Shown here: piece by piece, positions 1 through 10,462 of the stretch
How positions within the stretch are numbered: position 1 is the first letter of the stretch
Layout of the letters: every line of letters starts with the position of its first letter
Origin: DSXH01 sp020724325
GTDB lineage: Bacteria > Bacteroidota > Ignavibacteria > Ignavibacteriales > Melioribacteraceae
Length of the DNA stretch: 64,000 nucleotides
Direction of reading: 5' to 3'
Assembly: GCA_040756515.1 (NCBI GenBank)
Contig: JBFLYW010000007.1
Coordinates: forward strand, 1 to 64,000
Notes under the pieces: model-generated
What the model saw: only the letters and a program-made list of their open reading frames with translations
What the model was told of the DNA's origin: nothing
Databases searched by the model: none
Position numbers and translations under genes: made by a program

Positions 1-2
1 CG

Positions 3-119
3 AAACATCGTAAAACTGTATTGAAGCTGTCAGTTCCAGATAAAAAACGAGAATGGATTGTCGGTTTATTCAAAAATGTTACTGACTTTTCACCACCAAT
101 TACATTTTCTAATGCATGA
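3..119 (+). pseudogene. C-terminal tail of a probable transposase (partial, enters from left edge)
   Basis: A 38-codon open frame runs from the left edge to a TGA at 117-119. The peptide is basic and ends in VTDFSPPITFSNA; it contains RKTVLKLS, a style of ending seen in DDE transposases, but I cannot assign a family from so little. The frame stops a few bases before the point where the minus-strand histidine kinase loses its expected sequence (about 122-131), as expected if the end of an insertion sequence lies there. The rest of the gene and the other IS end are outside the window. It could instead be another mobile-element gene. The position of the stop and the kinase break are seen directly; the transposase identity is inference. 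Confidence 0.4.
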
Positions 120-3100
120 TTGGGGTTCAATAAGATCCGAAGAGGCAAGTATAGTAGTTAACGGGGTTCTGAACTCATGCGATGCCATTGAGATAAAGTT
201 GGTTTTCATTTCGTTTAGTTCTTTTTCTCTATTCAATGCTTGAATAGTTTTTTCTTCCATCTCTTTACGGAGCGAAATATCAAAGAAGAGTCCTACAATT
301 CCGTCTGGTTTACCATCATGACTTCCAAAAGAAGCTTTATAAACTAGAACAGCAATTTTCTTTCCATCACAATTAGTAAAATAGGTTTCATAATTCATAA
401 TCCCTTTTTCTTTCATTAGTTGATAATCGGTTTCCATAGCAGATTTCAATGATTCACCTTCTAATACATAATCAATTTTTTTCCCTATTATTTCTTCTCT
501 TTTCTTTCCAAAAAATTTTTCGAAGGCGGGATTTACATCGGTATAACAACCTTGGCTATCCTTAACAAACAACGGATTTGGTATAGTATCAATCAATGAT
601 TTCAAAAATTCATTTTGCGAATTTATTTGCATTGTTCTTTCCACCACCATTTCTTCAAGGTGTTCTCTGTATCTTGCAAGTTGTTCTTCGTTTTTAACTT
701 TTTCCGTAATATCTTCTTTAACAGCAATATAATGTGTTATATTTCCATTAAAATCTTTAATTGGAGATATATGAGCAGATTCCCAGAAGAGTTCGCCATT
801 TTTCTTTTTGTTATGAAGAATTCCGTTCCAGCTCTTGCCGGATGTAACGTCATTCCACAGTCCGGAATAAGTTTCAGATTTCCATTCGCCGCTTTTTAGA
901 ATTCTTGGATTTTGTCCTATCGCCTCATCAAAAGAGTAGCCGGTTACTTCACAGAACTTAGGATTAACGTATTCAATAACACCTTCTTTGTTCGTAATTA
1001 AAATAGAGACCTGACTCTGTTCAACTGCATAAGTTAGTTTTCTTAGTTCGTCTTCGGCAATTTTTTTTAGTGTTATATCGCGCATAGAGCCAAGCATTCT
1101 AACCGGATTACCAAATTCATCAGTAAGAACTATTCCATTATCCTCAATATAAATATAGCTGCCATTATTATGTTTCAGTTTATAGTTAAGAGAGTAGTTC
1201 CCGGGAGTTTTAATTATATTCTTAATATTTTCAAAATATTGGTTCTTCTCTTTTTCATCTATCAAATCTTCCAGCCGTAGTTTGTCAAAATTATTCAGTT
1301 CGTCTCTTGTATAGCCAAGAACTTCTTCTATAGCACCTTCTATATGGACTTTATGAGAAATTAAATTTTTGTCATACACAATTGTTCCGGTTTTTTCAGC
1401 AAGGATTCTAAGTCTTTCTTCGCTTTCCCGTAAAGCTTCTTCGGCATGTTTTCTTTCGGTTATATCTGTAATTGTTCCAACGTAGCCAACAACGTTATTT
1501 TTTGAGTCAAATTCAGGCGTTGCTTGTCCCATCACCCAAACGATAGTTCCATCAGGTCTAAGGAAACGATACTCGGCAACAGAAACATTATTCATAGATG
1601 TAGCAATTTCCCAGCCCTTTTTAATTTTTTCTCTATCTTCAGGATGCACTGCATCCAGCCATCCATCACCCATTGCTTTATGGGCAGGTATTCCAGCCAA
1701 TTCTACCCATTTAGGATTTACATAAGTAGTATAGCCGTCTAATTGCGTTCTAAAAATTCCTACCGGAGAAACCTGCGCCAGAGTATTAAATAGCTGCTCG
1801 CTTTCGCGAAGCGCATCCTCGGCTTCTTTACGATCGGTAATATCTTTACATAAACCTTCATTAAAAATCACATCTCCATTTTCATCTTTTATATATCTGG
1901 CATTATCTTCCACCCAAATTATCCTGCCATCTTTTCTTTTAAGACGGTATTTTTCTACGCTACTTATAAATTGGGGATTGCCTTTCAGAATTTCATCCCG
2001 TTCTTCAGTTTTAACATAAACATCTGTCGGAATAAATAATTTTTTCAATTCCTCAAGATTTTCATAACCAAGCATTTTAATAAAAGCCTGGTTTGCATCT
2101 ACAAACCTGCCTTCGTGCGTAGAACGATAATATCCATTTGGCATTGTATCGAATAGGTTTCGGTACTTTTCTTCACTAATCATCAATTGATTTTCAACTC
2201 GTTTTCTATCTGTAATATCTGTCATTGCTCCTATAGCACCTACTACATTACCATTTGAATCTAAAACGGGTGAACCATTAACAAGGAAATTGATCTTATC
2301 ACCGTTCTTCTTTATGAAGCAAGCTTCGTATTGTCCGCTTTTTCTTTCTCTTCTCTGTTTCATGGCATCAAGAACTTTATACCTATCTTTTTCTTCCGTT
2401 AAAAATTCATATCCTACCTTACCAATTACTTCATCTAAAGTATAGCCAAGCAAGTCTTCAAACTTTTTATTTACAAACAAGATTTTATTATCATTATCAA
2501 CAAGTATTACAACATCATTCAAATTTTCAACTAAAGTTCTATACTTTTCTTCGCTCTCTTTTAGAGCAGCTTCGGCTAACTTACGATCTGTAATATCTAA
2601 TACCGCTGTTAAAACAGCATTTTTTCCATTAATATTAATTACTTCTGCAGAAAGGATTCCGAAACCGATACTTCCATCTTTTCTTCTAAATTGAAATTCA
2701 AAATCCCTAATTGTTTCGTGTTTTGTAAAATGATCATTTACATATTTCTGCTGCTCGGAATCATTCCATAGATTCAATTCTTTGCCTGAATGACCCAAAA
2801 TCTCTTCCCTCGAATAACCTGTTAAACGAAGGAAAGCATCGTTTACATCCCAGAATTTTTCTTGATCTTCTTGAATTGACATCGCCACAGGAGAAGCATG
2901 GAAAGCTCTATTAAACTTACTTTCAGAAAGCTTAATTGATTCCTCGTTAAGTTTCATATCGGTAATATCGGTTTTGAAACCAAGAAAGCGGCAGTTGTTT
3001 AGTTTAACCGCTTTAACAGACCAGTATCTAACTTCACCTTTTTTTGTAACAAATCGAACTTCGTCTGTAGCTTCGCCTTTTTCAACAACAGTTTTAAAAT

Positions 3101-5189
3101 GTTCTTGTGCTTTAATAAAATCTTCTGGATAAGTAACATCCATAATGTGCATTTTCAGAAGTTCATCTCTTGTATAACCTGTCATATCGCAAGCGGCTTT
3201 ATTTATCTGGACGTAATTACTTTTTTCATCAACAACCATAATAGCTTCTGGTGCATTTTCAACATAACTTCTAAACATTTCTTCGTTCGATTGTAATGCA
3301 TCCTCGGCTAATTTACAGTCAGTAATATCCCTTGCGGCTGCATAAATTCTATTACCGGCGGGATAAGCACGCCATTCAATAAATTTATGAGTTCCGTCTT
3401 TTGCACGGAGTCTGTTAATAAATTCGATTACCTCAATTTTGCTGCTTAATATAGAAAGACTTTCCAGAGTTGACGTCAAATCATCCGGATGTACAAAATC
3501 TATAAGTTTTGCACCTTCAAGTTCCATTGGACTATAACCCAGAATATTTTCCCATTGCTTATTTAGTCTGATAAAGTAACCATCTATAGTAGCAATGCAA
3601 AAAAGGTCGAGTGCGTTTGTAAAGTAATTATCGAGCTCTTCGGTTTTTTGTCTAACTACTTCATCCTGTAATTTCTTTTCGGTTAGATCATTAGAAACGC
3701 TTAAGATAACTTCCTTTTCATCTATCATAGCTGTCTTAGTATTTATAAGTAACGGGAAAACGGTTCCGTCTTTTTTTACATGATCAACTTCAAAAGAGAG
3801 TTCACCTTTAATCTTGATGGTATTGATTCTTTCCTCAATGAATTTAGAGCTTTTGTGCGTTTCGATATCGCGCAAGTTTAATTTACTAAACTCTTCTTCT
3901 GTATAACCATGCATTTCAAGGGATCGTTTATTTGCAAACAGGATTTTCCCTTCCATATCATGAACAATAATAGAAGCTGGTGATAGTTCTAATAAACTTG
4001 CCATTAAACTGATTCTATTCTGGGCTTTTCTACTTTCTGTAACATCAGTTACTATTACTGCAAATTGGTCGGTGCAATTACGGTAGGCAACTACGTGGTA
4101 ATAACGATCTAATTCCTTACAATAATTTTCAAACTCACAAGAATTACCTGTAAGAGCGACTTGCCCATATTTTTCTATCCAATAATTTTCAAAGCCGGGT
4201 AATACTTCTTTTACAGTTTTTCCAATTATGTCTTCTCTTTTTAAGCCAGATTGCCGTGTAAAGCTTTCGTTTACATCTAAAAACTTATAATCAATTACTT
4301 TGCCTTTTTTGTCATAGATTACTTCATGAACTGCCAATCCTTGTTCCATTTTGGCAACGAGCTGTCTGAACTTTTCTTCGCTCTCTTTAATCTCTAATCT
4401 TGCTTTATAGGATTCAGTAACATCGGAAAAAACTAACACAACGCCACAGATATTACTTTCTAAATCTTTGATGGCTGCAGTACTACCCGATATATTTCTT
4501 TCAGCACCATCTATTGAAACAAGAATAGAATTATTTGATAATTCAATAACATTTCCCGATTCAAAAACTTTTTCTACTGGATTACTCACTGGTTTGCGTG
4601 TGGAAGCATCAATCAAATTAAAGATTTTACTCAGCGGCTTTCCTTTTGCCTCATCCAGACTCCAGCCGGTAAGTTTTTCGGCAGACGGATTCATTCTAAC
4701 AACTAATCCTTTTTCATCGGTAGAAATAACTCCATCTCCTATAGAGTTGAGAGTAATTGCAAGATTTTCTTCCCTTTCCCTAATGCTCGCTTCCATTGAA
4801 TGTTTGTATAGAGACATTTCAATTGTCGTGAAGAGCTCGCGGTTATCAAATGGTTTTATTAAGTATCCGTAAGGTTCTACTAATTTTGCTCTTTCAAGTG
4901 AATTATTATCTGAATAAGCAGTAAGAAAAATTATAGGAATATCGGCAAACTCATTTATTTCTGAAGCAGTTTCAATGCCGTCCTTAGCACCCTTAATCAT
5001 TACATCCATAAGTATCAGGTTCGGCTTAGATTCTTTAACCATTTGAAGCGCTTCTTTGGAGTTTGCAGCAATTCCTACAACATTATAACCGTATTTTTCC
5101 AGAGTATTCTTAATATAGAGGGCAACAATATTTTCGTCATCAACAACAAGAATTTTTACTTCCTCTTTTTTCGGTTTTTTGAGTTTCAT
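90..5189 (-). pseudogene. Response regulator / 12-PAS sensor histidine kinase, truncated after the H-box
   Basis: The 1699-residue product begins with a receiver domain (residues about 12-125, phospho-acceptor Asp in LILMDVM, Lys in YLIKPFD). About twelve consecutive PAS/PAC sensor modules follow, recognisable by repeated ITDRK/ITERK-type PAC ends. A coiled stretch then leads to a HisKA H-box (SHEFRTPLTT). Homologous kinases continue for some 200 more residues with the dimerisation helices and an ATP-binding domain. Here the frame runs into an unrelated 11-residue tail (PQSCIRKCNWW) and stops. No HATPase domain is present, so the protein should be unable to autophosphorylate, although it could still act as a phospho-relay or sensor fragment. 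It has no membrane segments or signal peptide, so it is cytosolic. The neighbouring transposase-like tail suggests insertion-sequence disruption. Confidence 0.85.
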
Positions 5190-5494
5190 AATCTATCTCT
5201 AAAAGTGATTTTATGCATGGTTAACACTTCAGTACTGTTAATGCTCAATTCTCCGTCAATCTGTTTTTCAGTGTTTTCACATGTATCATTCCATAAACCA
5301 TCAATAGAATTAATGCCTCATAGTAATATATTCGAAATGAATTTTAAAAAATTCAGAGTTCAAACTCCATTATAAACGGAATAAAATTACAGCGGTAAGA
5401 TTTGGTATTAGGATAAATAGGAATACTATCTATTATAAACTAAACTTCCAGAAATTTTATTTCGAGGGAACGAAGCGACTGAGGAACTACAGAC

Positions 5495-5557
5495 AGATTC
5501 TTCGCCTCACTTCGTTCGGCTCAGAATGACAGTACACTTTCTACTTTGTCATTCTGA
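5495..5557. repeat. 63-bp dispersed repeat, copy 1
   Basis: This stretch matches 60022-60084 in the same orientation with a single internal difference (TTT versus TCT). It contains TTCGCCTCACTTCG and CAGAATGACAG, and CTCAGAATGACA can pair with TGTCATTCTGAG at its end to give a hairpin. Both copies are intergenic. Confidence 0.85.
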
Positions 5558-5609
5558 GGATCCCGACTTGTCGGGAGACGAAGAACTGTCATTCTGAGGA
5601 TCCCGAATA

Positions 5610-5693
5610 GCACACAGATCGAACAGATCAAACTGATAAAAGCAGATTAAAAAAAATCAGTTTCAATCTGTTACATCTGTTAAATCTGTGTGC
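5610..5693. repeat. Long inverted repeat with GCACACAGAT arms
   Basis: Perfect outer arms GCACACAGAT (5610-5619) and ATCTGTGTGC (5684-5693) enclose further partly complementary sequence (AAACTGAT against ATCAGTTT), so the whole 84 bases can fold on itself. The left arm recurs as a direct copy at 5711-5725 (GCACACAGATCGAAC). It lies about 90 bases past the stop of the GH105 gene. Confidence 0.75.
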
Positions 5694-5729
5694 CATTTAC
5701 TCTCCTGATAGCACACAGATCGAACTGTT

Positions 5730-5780
5730 AACCTTGAAGGTCATCGAGGTATCAAATCACAACGCTTGACCTTCAAGGTT
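5730..5780. repeat. AACCTTGAAGGTCA palindromic repeat, copy 1
   Basis: Perfect 14-base arms AACCTTGAAGGTCA (5730-5743) and TGACCTTCAAGGTT (5767-5780) flank a 23-base loop. The element begins 6 bases past the stop of the minus-strand GH105 gene, so it would form a hairpin at the 3' end of that transcript. Two more copies occur at 53765-53814 and 60123-60173. Confidence 0.85.
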
Positions 5781-5785
5781 TTGGT

Positions 5786-7048
5786 TCAACTATCTGGCTT
5801 ACTCATTGTTCTCATAATTTCCGTACCGGCTAAAATAACAGCGCCAATTCCATGGACATCATTTAATGGAGCTGGTCGTGTATAATAATGAATCAGCTCA
5901 TCGCTCGTTCCTGTACCAGTACATACACCTTCAACATCTCCATTACCTGTAATTTTAGAGATCACCCCTTCCCAGCCTTTAAGAGCAATAATAAGGAAGC
6001 GCTTATCTATAATTCCCATATTAACTGCACGTGCAATAGCATAAGTAAACATAGCAGAACATGAAGTTTCGAGGTAGGAATCTACTTTATCGAGAAGCTG
6101 ATGCCACAATCCACTAGCACTTTGATAACGTGAAATTCCGACAATATGTTTTTTCAGTAAACACATTAATTCATTTCTCCCCGGGTGATTTTTTGGTAAT
6201 CTCTCGAGCAAATCGACCTGTGCTAACATTGCCCAGCCATTTGCTCTTCCCCAGAAGGCAACTCCGGGTCTCTGTTCATCCGAATACCAGCAATGGTACA
6301 TTAATCCATTATAAGCGTTAAATAAATATTGATGAAAATTAATAACCTGTTTAACCGCATCATCAAAATATTTTTTATCGCCCGTCATTTCGCCCATCCG
6401 GCATAAAAAAGAGATCCCCATATAAAGATCATCTGCCCATAAAGTATATTTATAGGGAAAGGTTCTAACAAGAGTTCCATCTTTAAGCCGGGCTTGTTTT
6501 TTATAAATGTGATTTGCTGCTTTATCAATATATTCTTTATAACGCGGTTGTTTTTCTGACTTATAAATTTCGATTAGACTGGCACCCATCGCACCACAAT
6601 CATCCAATTCTTCACAAATGAACAATTGTGCAAATGGATAATTCCATTTATTCTCGCCATTATATTTTTCTTCAAAGTATTTATAATTATCGAACATGAA
6701 CTTCAAATTATTTGCAGCAAAATCAAGATACTTTTCTTCATTTAGAAGATCAGAAAGATTAATCATAGCCAGATGGAGAACACCATTCCAATAACGCCAA
6801 TCGTTGTAAGGACTTTCCGGTTTGAGTTTTGCATCCGAAGGAACAGAGGTTAAGGATGAGTAAATCTTTCCGCTTTTCTGATCAACAAAATAAAAGGAAG
6901 ATTTTTGTAATACTGCATCTGCAACAGAAAGAATTTTGGATTTTGTTAACTCAAAATCTTGAGCTAAAATAAAATTAGATAAAAAAATAAATAATACCTG
7001 TACAAATAAGAATAAAACAATATTAGATCGGTTTGTTTTCTTAGTCAT
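5786..7048 (-). CDS. GH105 unsaturated rhamnogalacturonyl/glucuronyl hydrolase
   Basis: The 420-residue protein has a hydrophobic signal peptide (ending near ILAQ, residue 30) and then a single alpha/alpha-barrel domain of the GH88/GH105 type. Recognisable motifs are DWRYWNGVLHLAM near the N-terminus, LWADDLYMG, FWGRANGWAML and DKVDSYLETSCSAMF, in the order and spacing usual for YteR-like enzymes. Family members remove the terminal 4,5-unsaturated uronic acid from oligosaccharides made by polysaccharide lyases, by hydration of the double bond. It is the last gene of a five-gene operon, 13 bases after the BNR gene. No T9SS tail is present, so it is probably periplasmic. The fold assignment is strong; the exact substrate is not visible from sequence. 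Confidence 0.88.
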   Translation of the reverse strand: MTKKTNRSNIVLFLFVQVLFIFLSNFILAQDFELTKSKILSVADAVLQKSSFYFVDQKSGKIYSSLTSVPSDAKLKPESPYNDWRYWNGVLHLAMINLSDLLNEEKYLDFAANNLKFMFDNYKYFEEKYNGENKWNYPFAQLFICEELDDCGAMGASLIEIYKSEKQPRYKEYIDKAANHIYKKQARLKDGTLVRTFPYKYTLWADDLYMGISFLCRMGEMTGDKKYFDDAVKQVINFHQYLFNAYNGLMYHCWYSDEQRPGVAFWGRANGWAMLAQVDLLERLPKNHPGRNELMCLLKKHIVGISRYQSASGLWHQLLDKVDSYLETSCSAMFTYAIARAVNMGIIDKRFLIIALKGWEGVISKITGNGDVEGVCTGTGTSDELIHYYTRPAPLNDVHGIGAVILAGTEIMRTMSKPDS

Positions 7049-7061
7049 GGTTAAATTCCCC

Positions 7062-9305
7062 TTACCTTATAAGCATCATTTTTCTTGATTGAGTAAAATT
7101 ACCGCTCTGGAGTCTGAAGAAATAAATACCGCTCGATAAGTTATTAGCGTTAAATTCTATTTGATAGTTACCGGGAATTTGTTCCTTGTTAACTAATTCG
7201 GCAACTTGTTCTCCTAATACATTATAAACTTTTAATGAAACCAATCCGCTTTCCGGAATTGAATATTTTATCAGGGTGGTTGGATTAAACGGATTAGGAA
7301 AATTCTGATGCAAAACAAAATTACCGGGAATATAGATTTTGTTTTCGATAGAAGAAGGAAGGTTATCATTAATAATTGCATAACTAATACCATCATACCA
7401 CGTTCTTGCAATATCACCAGTTCCCACAGTTGAACCTGTTCTTGTTGATTCGTCATCAACAAAAATTTCCAATTCTTCTCCGGAATTTTTTTGAACTCTT
7501 CCAAGATAAGCTTGATATAGAAAAGTATTTTCATTTCCACCTAATATTAAAGGTACTTGATGGGCATTAGTTTCAACCTGTTTACAAGCCATCGATCTGA
7601 AAACCTGCATATTATCTGATGTTAATCCGGCTTTAATTCTCCAATCGCTCGATGGATTCCCCCAGAAATTTACCCACAGGTCGTAAACACCATTTTTAGG
7701 AAAAGTAATTTTTGTTTTAAGAGCCGGTGCATTTTCGCCGCCGGTTTCAGATGAAGTAAAAACAGAGCCGCCGTTTCCATATTCCGTTCGTTGATGCCAG
7801 CGGTTATCATTTTGTCCGTTTCCATTATCGGGACCTGTAACAGCAAGCTGCGATCCATCTGCAAAACTAGTATTAAGATTCGATGCATCTATGTAATTCA
7901 TCTTCGATAACGTTTCATTCTTATTTTCAATAACTCCTACTACCGCAGCATCAAAACTCTGTGCTGTAATGTAAGTCCCGCGGCACCAGAGTAGTAATAA
8001 ATTATTATCATCCCAGGCAGGAATAATAGGACGAATATTATCTCTTGTAGAGTTTTGAGTTACAGGTGTCCACGTCCATGTAGCACCATTATCCGAAGTA
8101 ACTCCTTTAAATATTTCTCTTACACCTAAACTTGTAATATTATCCCGCGGGTCAAATGGAGTAGAGATATAAAGAGTATTAGGATCATTCGGACATAAAG
8201 CACCTAAGCCGACATAATCCGCTTCCGAAGAATAAAACTTGTATCCGGCTCTTGCTAATAAAGAATAAGACCAGCTCTGTCCGTTAAACCGGCAATAAAT
8301 AAAGTCGTGGTCCGGATTAATACTGCTATCCGGGTAACCGGGGCTGTGGTATTGATTTGCGCGTGCAGTAATAATAGCTGCAATTGTTCCGTCATCGTAT
8401 CTAACAAGATCCGACTGCCAGCATCTATACAAAGTTCTACTGCCAATTGTTGTTCCGTTGCTAAATACTTTAGTAAAATGCCAGTAAGCGGGAATAAAAG
8501 ATTCATCATAAATATTATCGTCTATTAGAGTGCCGTCTGATTTGTACACTTTTCCATTTTTTATATAACCATGATAGATACTTGTCAAGGTATCGCGCGG
8601 GTGTTGTTCTGTAAATATAAAATCGATTCTATCAATTCCATTACTCCAGTACTTGTAGTATCCTTTATTATATGAATTGCTTGAATTTGTTGTTAACTGT
8701 CCGCCAAACGTCCATGTATCGCCCATATTTTCTGAAATAATAAAATTTGGACTGCGTTTATTTGCACGTGAAAAATTATACATTCTTCCTTCTGACGAAA
8801 GGTAATAAATGTTGTTATATGCTATAGTGTAATCTGTTCCGCCGGGCTTTTTAGTCCAGTCATATGCTTGCTCAGATGACCATGAATTACCGTCAAATAT
8901 TCTATATCGATTTTTATATTTATCGTAATGGTCCGAGTACATTGCAATATACTTGCCATCAGGGCGAACTAAAAAAGCCGGGGCATTATGATCATCGCTG
9001 CTAAGTTTTCCCAAATAAAACCTAATTGATCTTCTAGATTTAATATCGAAAATTACTGCTTCATTCAATCCTGTTCTGTTCGAACCTCCAAATCCGGTTT
9101 GACATGCTGAACTTCCGACAATTATTTTTTCTTTTGCAATATCGACAACAGCTCTCTCATCCTGAAACCAGCACCATAATCCATTATCATTAAATTGAAT
9201 TAAGTTACCGAAGACAACATCTTTAGAAGATTGTGCCATAATCTGAATATTAATAAGCAGCAAAATCATAGTAAGACAGCACTGACTATTAGTAAGATGA
9301 TTCAT
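7062..9305 (-). CDS. BNR-repeat beta-propeller protein with T9SS sorting domain
   Basis: The 747-residue secreted protein starts with a signal peptide (INIQIMAQ). The first ~450 residues resemble the BNR_4 propeller family (opening motif GLWCWFQDERAVV, later DDHNAPAF and SENMGDTW). A beta-sandwich region of about 150 residues follows (YDLWVNFWG, EIFVDDE), and a C-terminal T9SS sorting domain closes the protein (NFPNPFNPTTLIKY through GIYFFRLQSG, about the last 85 residues). The family includes putative glycosidases and, in related propellers, polysaccharide lyases such as ulvan lyases. A lyase role would fit the adjacent GH105, which uses unsaturated products, but that is inference. It lies between the esterase (34 bases) and GH105 (13 bases) in the same operon. 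Confidence 0.75.
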   Translation of the reverse strand: MNHLTNSQCCLTMILLLINIQIMAQSSKDVVFGNLIQFNDNGLWCWFQDERAVVDIAKEKIIVGSSACQTGFGGSNRTGLNEAVIFDIKSRRSIRFYLGKLSSDDHNAPAFLVRPDGKYIAMYSDHYDKYKNRYRIFDGNSWSSEQAYDWTKKPGGTDYTIAYNNIYYLSSEGRMYNFSRANKRSPNFIISENMGDTWTFGGQLTTNSSNSYNKGYYKYWSNGIDRIDFIFTEQHPRDTLTSIYHGYIKNGKVYKSDGTLIDDNIYDESFIPAYWHFTKVFSNGTTIGSRTLYRCWQSDLVRYDDGTIAAIITARANQYHSPGYPDSSINPDHDFIYCRFNGQSWSYSLLARAGYKFYSSEADYVGLGALCPNDPNTLYISTPFDPRDNITSLGVREIFKGVTSDNGATWTWTPVTQNSTRDNIRPIIPAWDDNNLLLLWCRGTYITAQSFDAAVVGVIENKNETLSKMNYIDASNLNTSFADGSQLAVTGPDNGNGQNDNRWHQRTEYGNGGSVFTSSETGGENAPALKTKITFPKNGVYDLWVNFWGNPSSDWRIKAGLTSDNMQVFRSMACKQVETNAHQVPLILGGNENTFLYQAYLGRVQKNSGEELEIFVDDESTRTGSTVGTGDIARTWYDGISYAIINDNLPSSIENKIYIPGNFVLHQNFPNPFNPTTLIKYSIPESGLVSLKVYNVLGEQVAELVNKEQIPGNYQIEFNANNLSSGIYFFRLQSGNFTQSRKMMLIR

Positions 9306-9339
9306 AAGTATCCGTTTTACTGAACATGATAAAGTTGAA

Positions 9340-10446
9340 TCAATTAATTTTCTTCAGCGTCATTTCATTGGAAAATTGCTTCAGCTTCAATTCTGTAACA
9401 TTTCCTTTGTCGTCAATTAAAAATTTGCCGTAACTATATTCACCTTTTACATAAAATTCCGTTTCGGAAGTTGGATAGAGTTTTATCTTAACATTGTAGG
9501 GTGGCAGAGCATATAAGCAATTATCTTCCAGAATAATTCTTGCTGTAACTCCAGGTTGAATTTCATAAACACCGGTATATTTTTTTAGAATATCCGGACT
9601 AACAATTACAATTGGGCGTTCATAAACAAACTGCATTCCTCTAGTAAATCCCTCAGCTTTATTTCCGGAATGACCAGCGCCATCAATTATCTTATGGGCA
9701 AATCTAAACCCTTTATAATTTCGCGATTCCAGAACGTTGATCATTTTATTAAATAAAGTAACATCTTCGTAGCTCCCCATCGCCATATAGAGGCTTGCAT
9801 TTAGATCAGTCTGCTTTTTAGAATATTCGCTTTCCAGTTTAAACAAAAGTTCATTATCCCAATGCAAAGACGGACTAGTCAATAAATATTTATTAAACAG
9901 ATCTGTTTCAGTAAGCATCGCATATAAAGTAAAAAGTCCGCCAAAAGAACTTCCAACTAAACCTCTATCTGATGTAACACGAAAATTCGATTCAATAAAC
10001 GGTATCAATTCGTTTCTAAAAAATTTTAGGAAGTCGGAAGCTCTTCCCGTTTCACCAAAACGAGGTTGAATAGTTGGAGTAAAATCTCTTGTTCTTAACT
10101 TATTAACATTAACATCCTTACCTGCCCAGGTAACGCCAACAATTACAATTTCTGGCAGGAAACCGTCGTAGTATTGCGAACCATAGATTGAATTAACAAG
10201 TGCAAAATCCCATTGAGAATCAATTACATAGAGCACAGGAAATTTTCTGCTCTCATCGTCATAATATCTTGGCAGATGGATATGCAGTTCATACTCCTGA
10301 TTCATTACGCTGGAAAATATTTTCTGAACCTGTGTCCCTTTTATTTCGACATTAGCCGGCTCTGGAATTATTGCATTTTTATTTGTCTGTGCAATAATTA
10401 ATAACGGAAATAAAGCAGCACAAAATGTTAATACGAGCTTTTTCAT
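9340..10446 (-). CDS. Secreted alpha/beta-hydrolase esterase (PF00756-like)
   Basis: The 368-residue product has a signal peptide (about 20 residues ending IIAQ) and an esterase-D/IroE-like alpha/beta-hydrolase domain. The nucleophile elbow G-S-S-F-G places the catalytic serine at residue 167, and H259 in GAGHSG is the likely catalytic histidine. A small beta-rich C-terminal module follows (from about residue 280). Relatives include feruloyl and acetyl-xylan esterases of CE1 and siderophore esterases; in this carbohydrate operon a role in removing ester side groups is more likely. It starts 16 bases after the UROD-family gene. Confidence 0.75.
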   Translation of the reverse strand: MKKLVLTFCAALFPLLIIAQTNKNAIIPEPANVEIKGTQVQKIFSSVMNQEYELHIHLPRYYDDESRKFPVLYVIDSQWDFALVNSIYGSQYYDGFLPEIVIVGVTWAGKDVNVNKLRTRDFTPTIQPRFGETGRASDFLKFFRNELIPFIESNFRVTSDRGLVGSSFGGLFTLYAMLTETDLFNKYLLTSPSLHWDNELLFKLESEYSKKQTDLNASLYMAMGSYEDVTLFNKMINVLESRNYKGFRFAHKIIDGAGHSGNKAEGFTRGMQFVYERPIVIVSPDILKKYTGVYEIQPGVTARIILEDNCLYALPPYNVKIKLYPTSETEFYVKGEYSYGKFLIDDKGNVTELKLKQFSNEMTLKKIN

Positions 10447-10462
10447 TTTTCCCCCTTATTTT

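Larger units (their letters stand above)
5190..5785. other. Intergenic region rich in palindromic repeats
   Basis: This 596-base gap holds no convincing gene. Its right half, from about 5461, is packed with short repeats: a 63-base element also found near 60 kb, copies of CATTCTGAGGATCCCGA, a long inverted repeat at 5610-5693 and a palindrome at 5730-5780. The left part (5190-5460) is plain AT-rich sequence and should contain the promoter of the kinase gene, but I could not pick one with confidence. Confidence 0.7.

Noticed and set aside
4468..4872. 134-codon plus-strand open frame within the kinase gene
   Set aside because: Antisense shadow of the first PAS region; the minus-strand protein is clearly the real one.
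5043..5375. 110-codon plus-strand open frame over the kinase start
   Set aside because: Mostly antisense to the receiver domain, low-complexity Phe/Ile-rich product, no start site.
5461..5785. Clustered repeats considered as a CRISPR array
   Set aside because: The repeats are of several unrelated kinds, are not evenly spaced and have no nearby cas genes.
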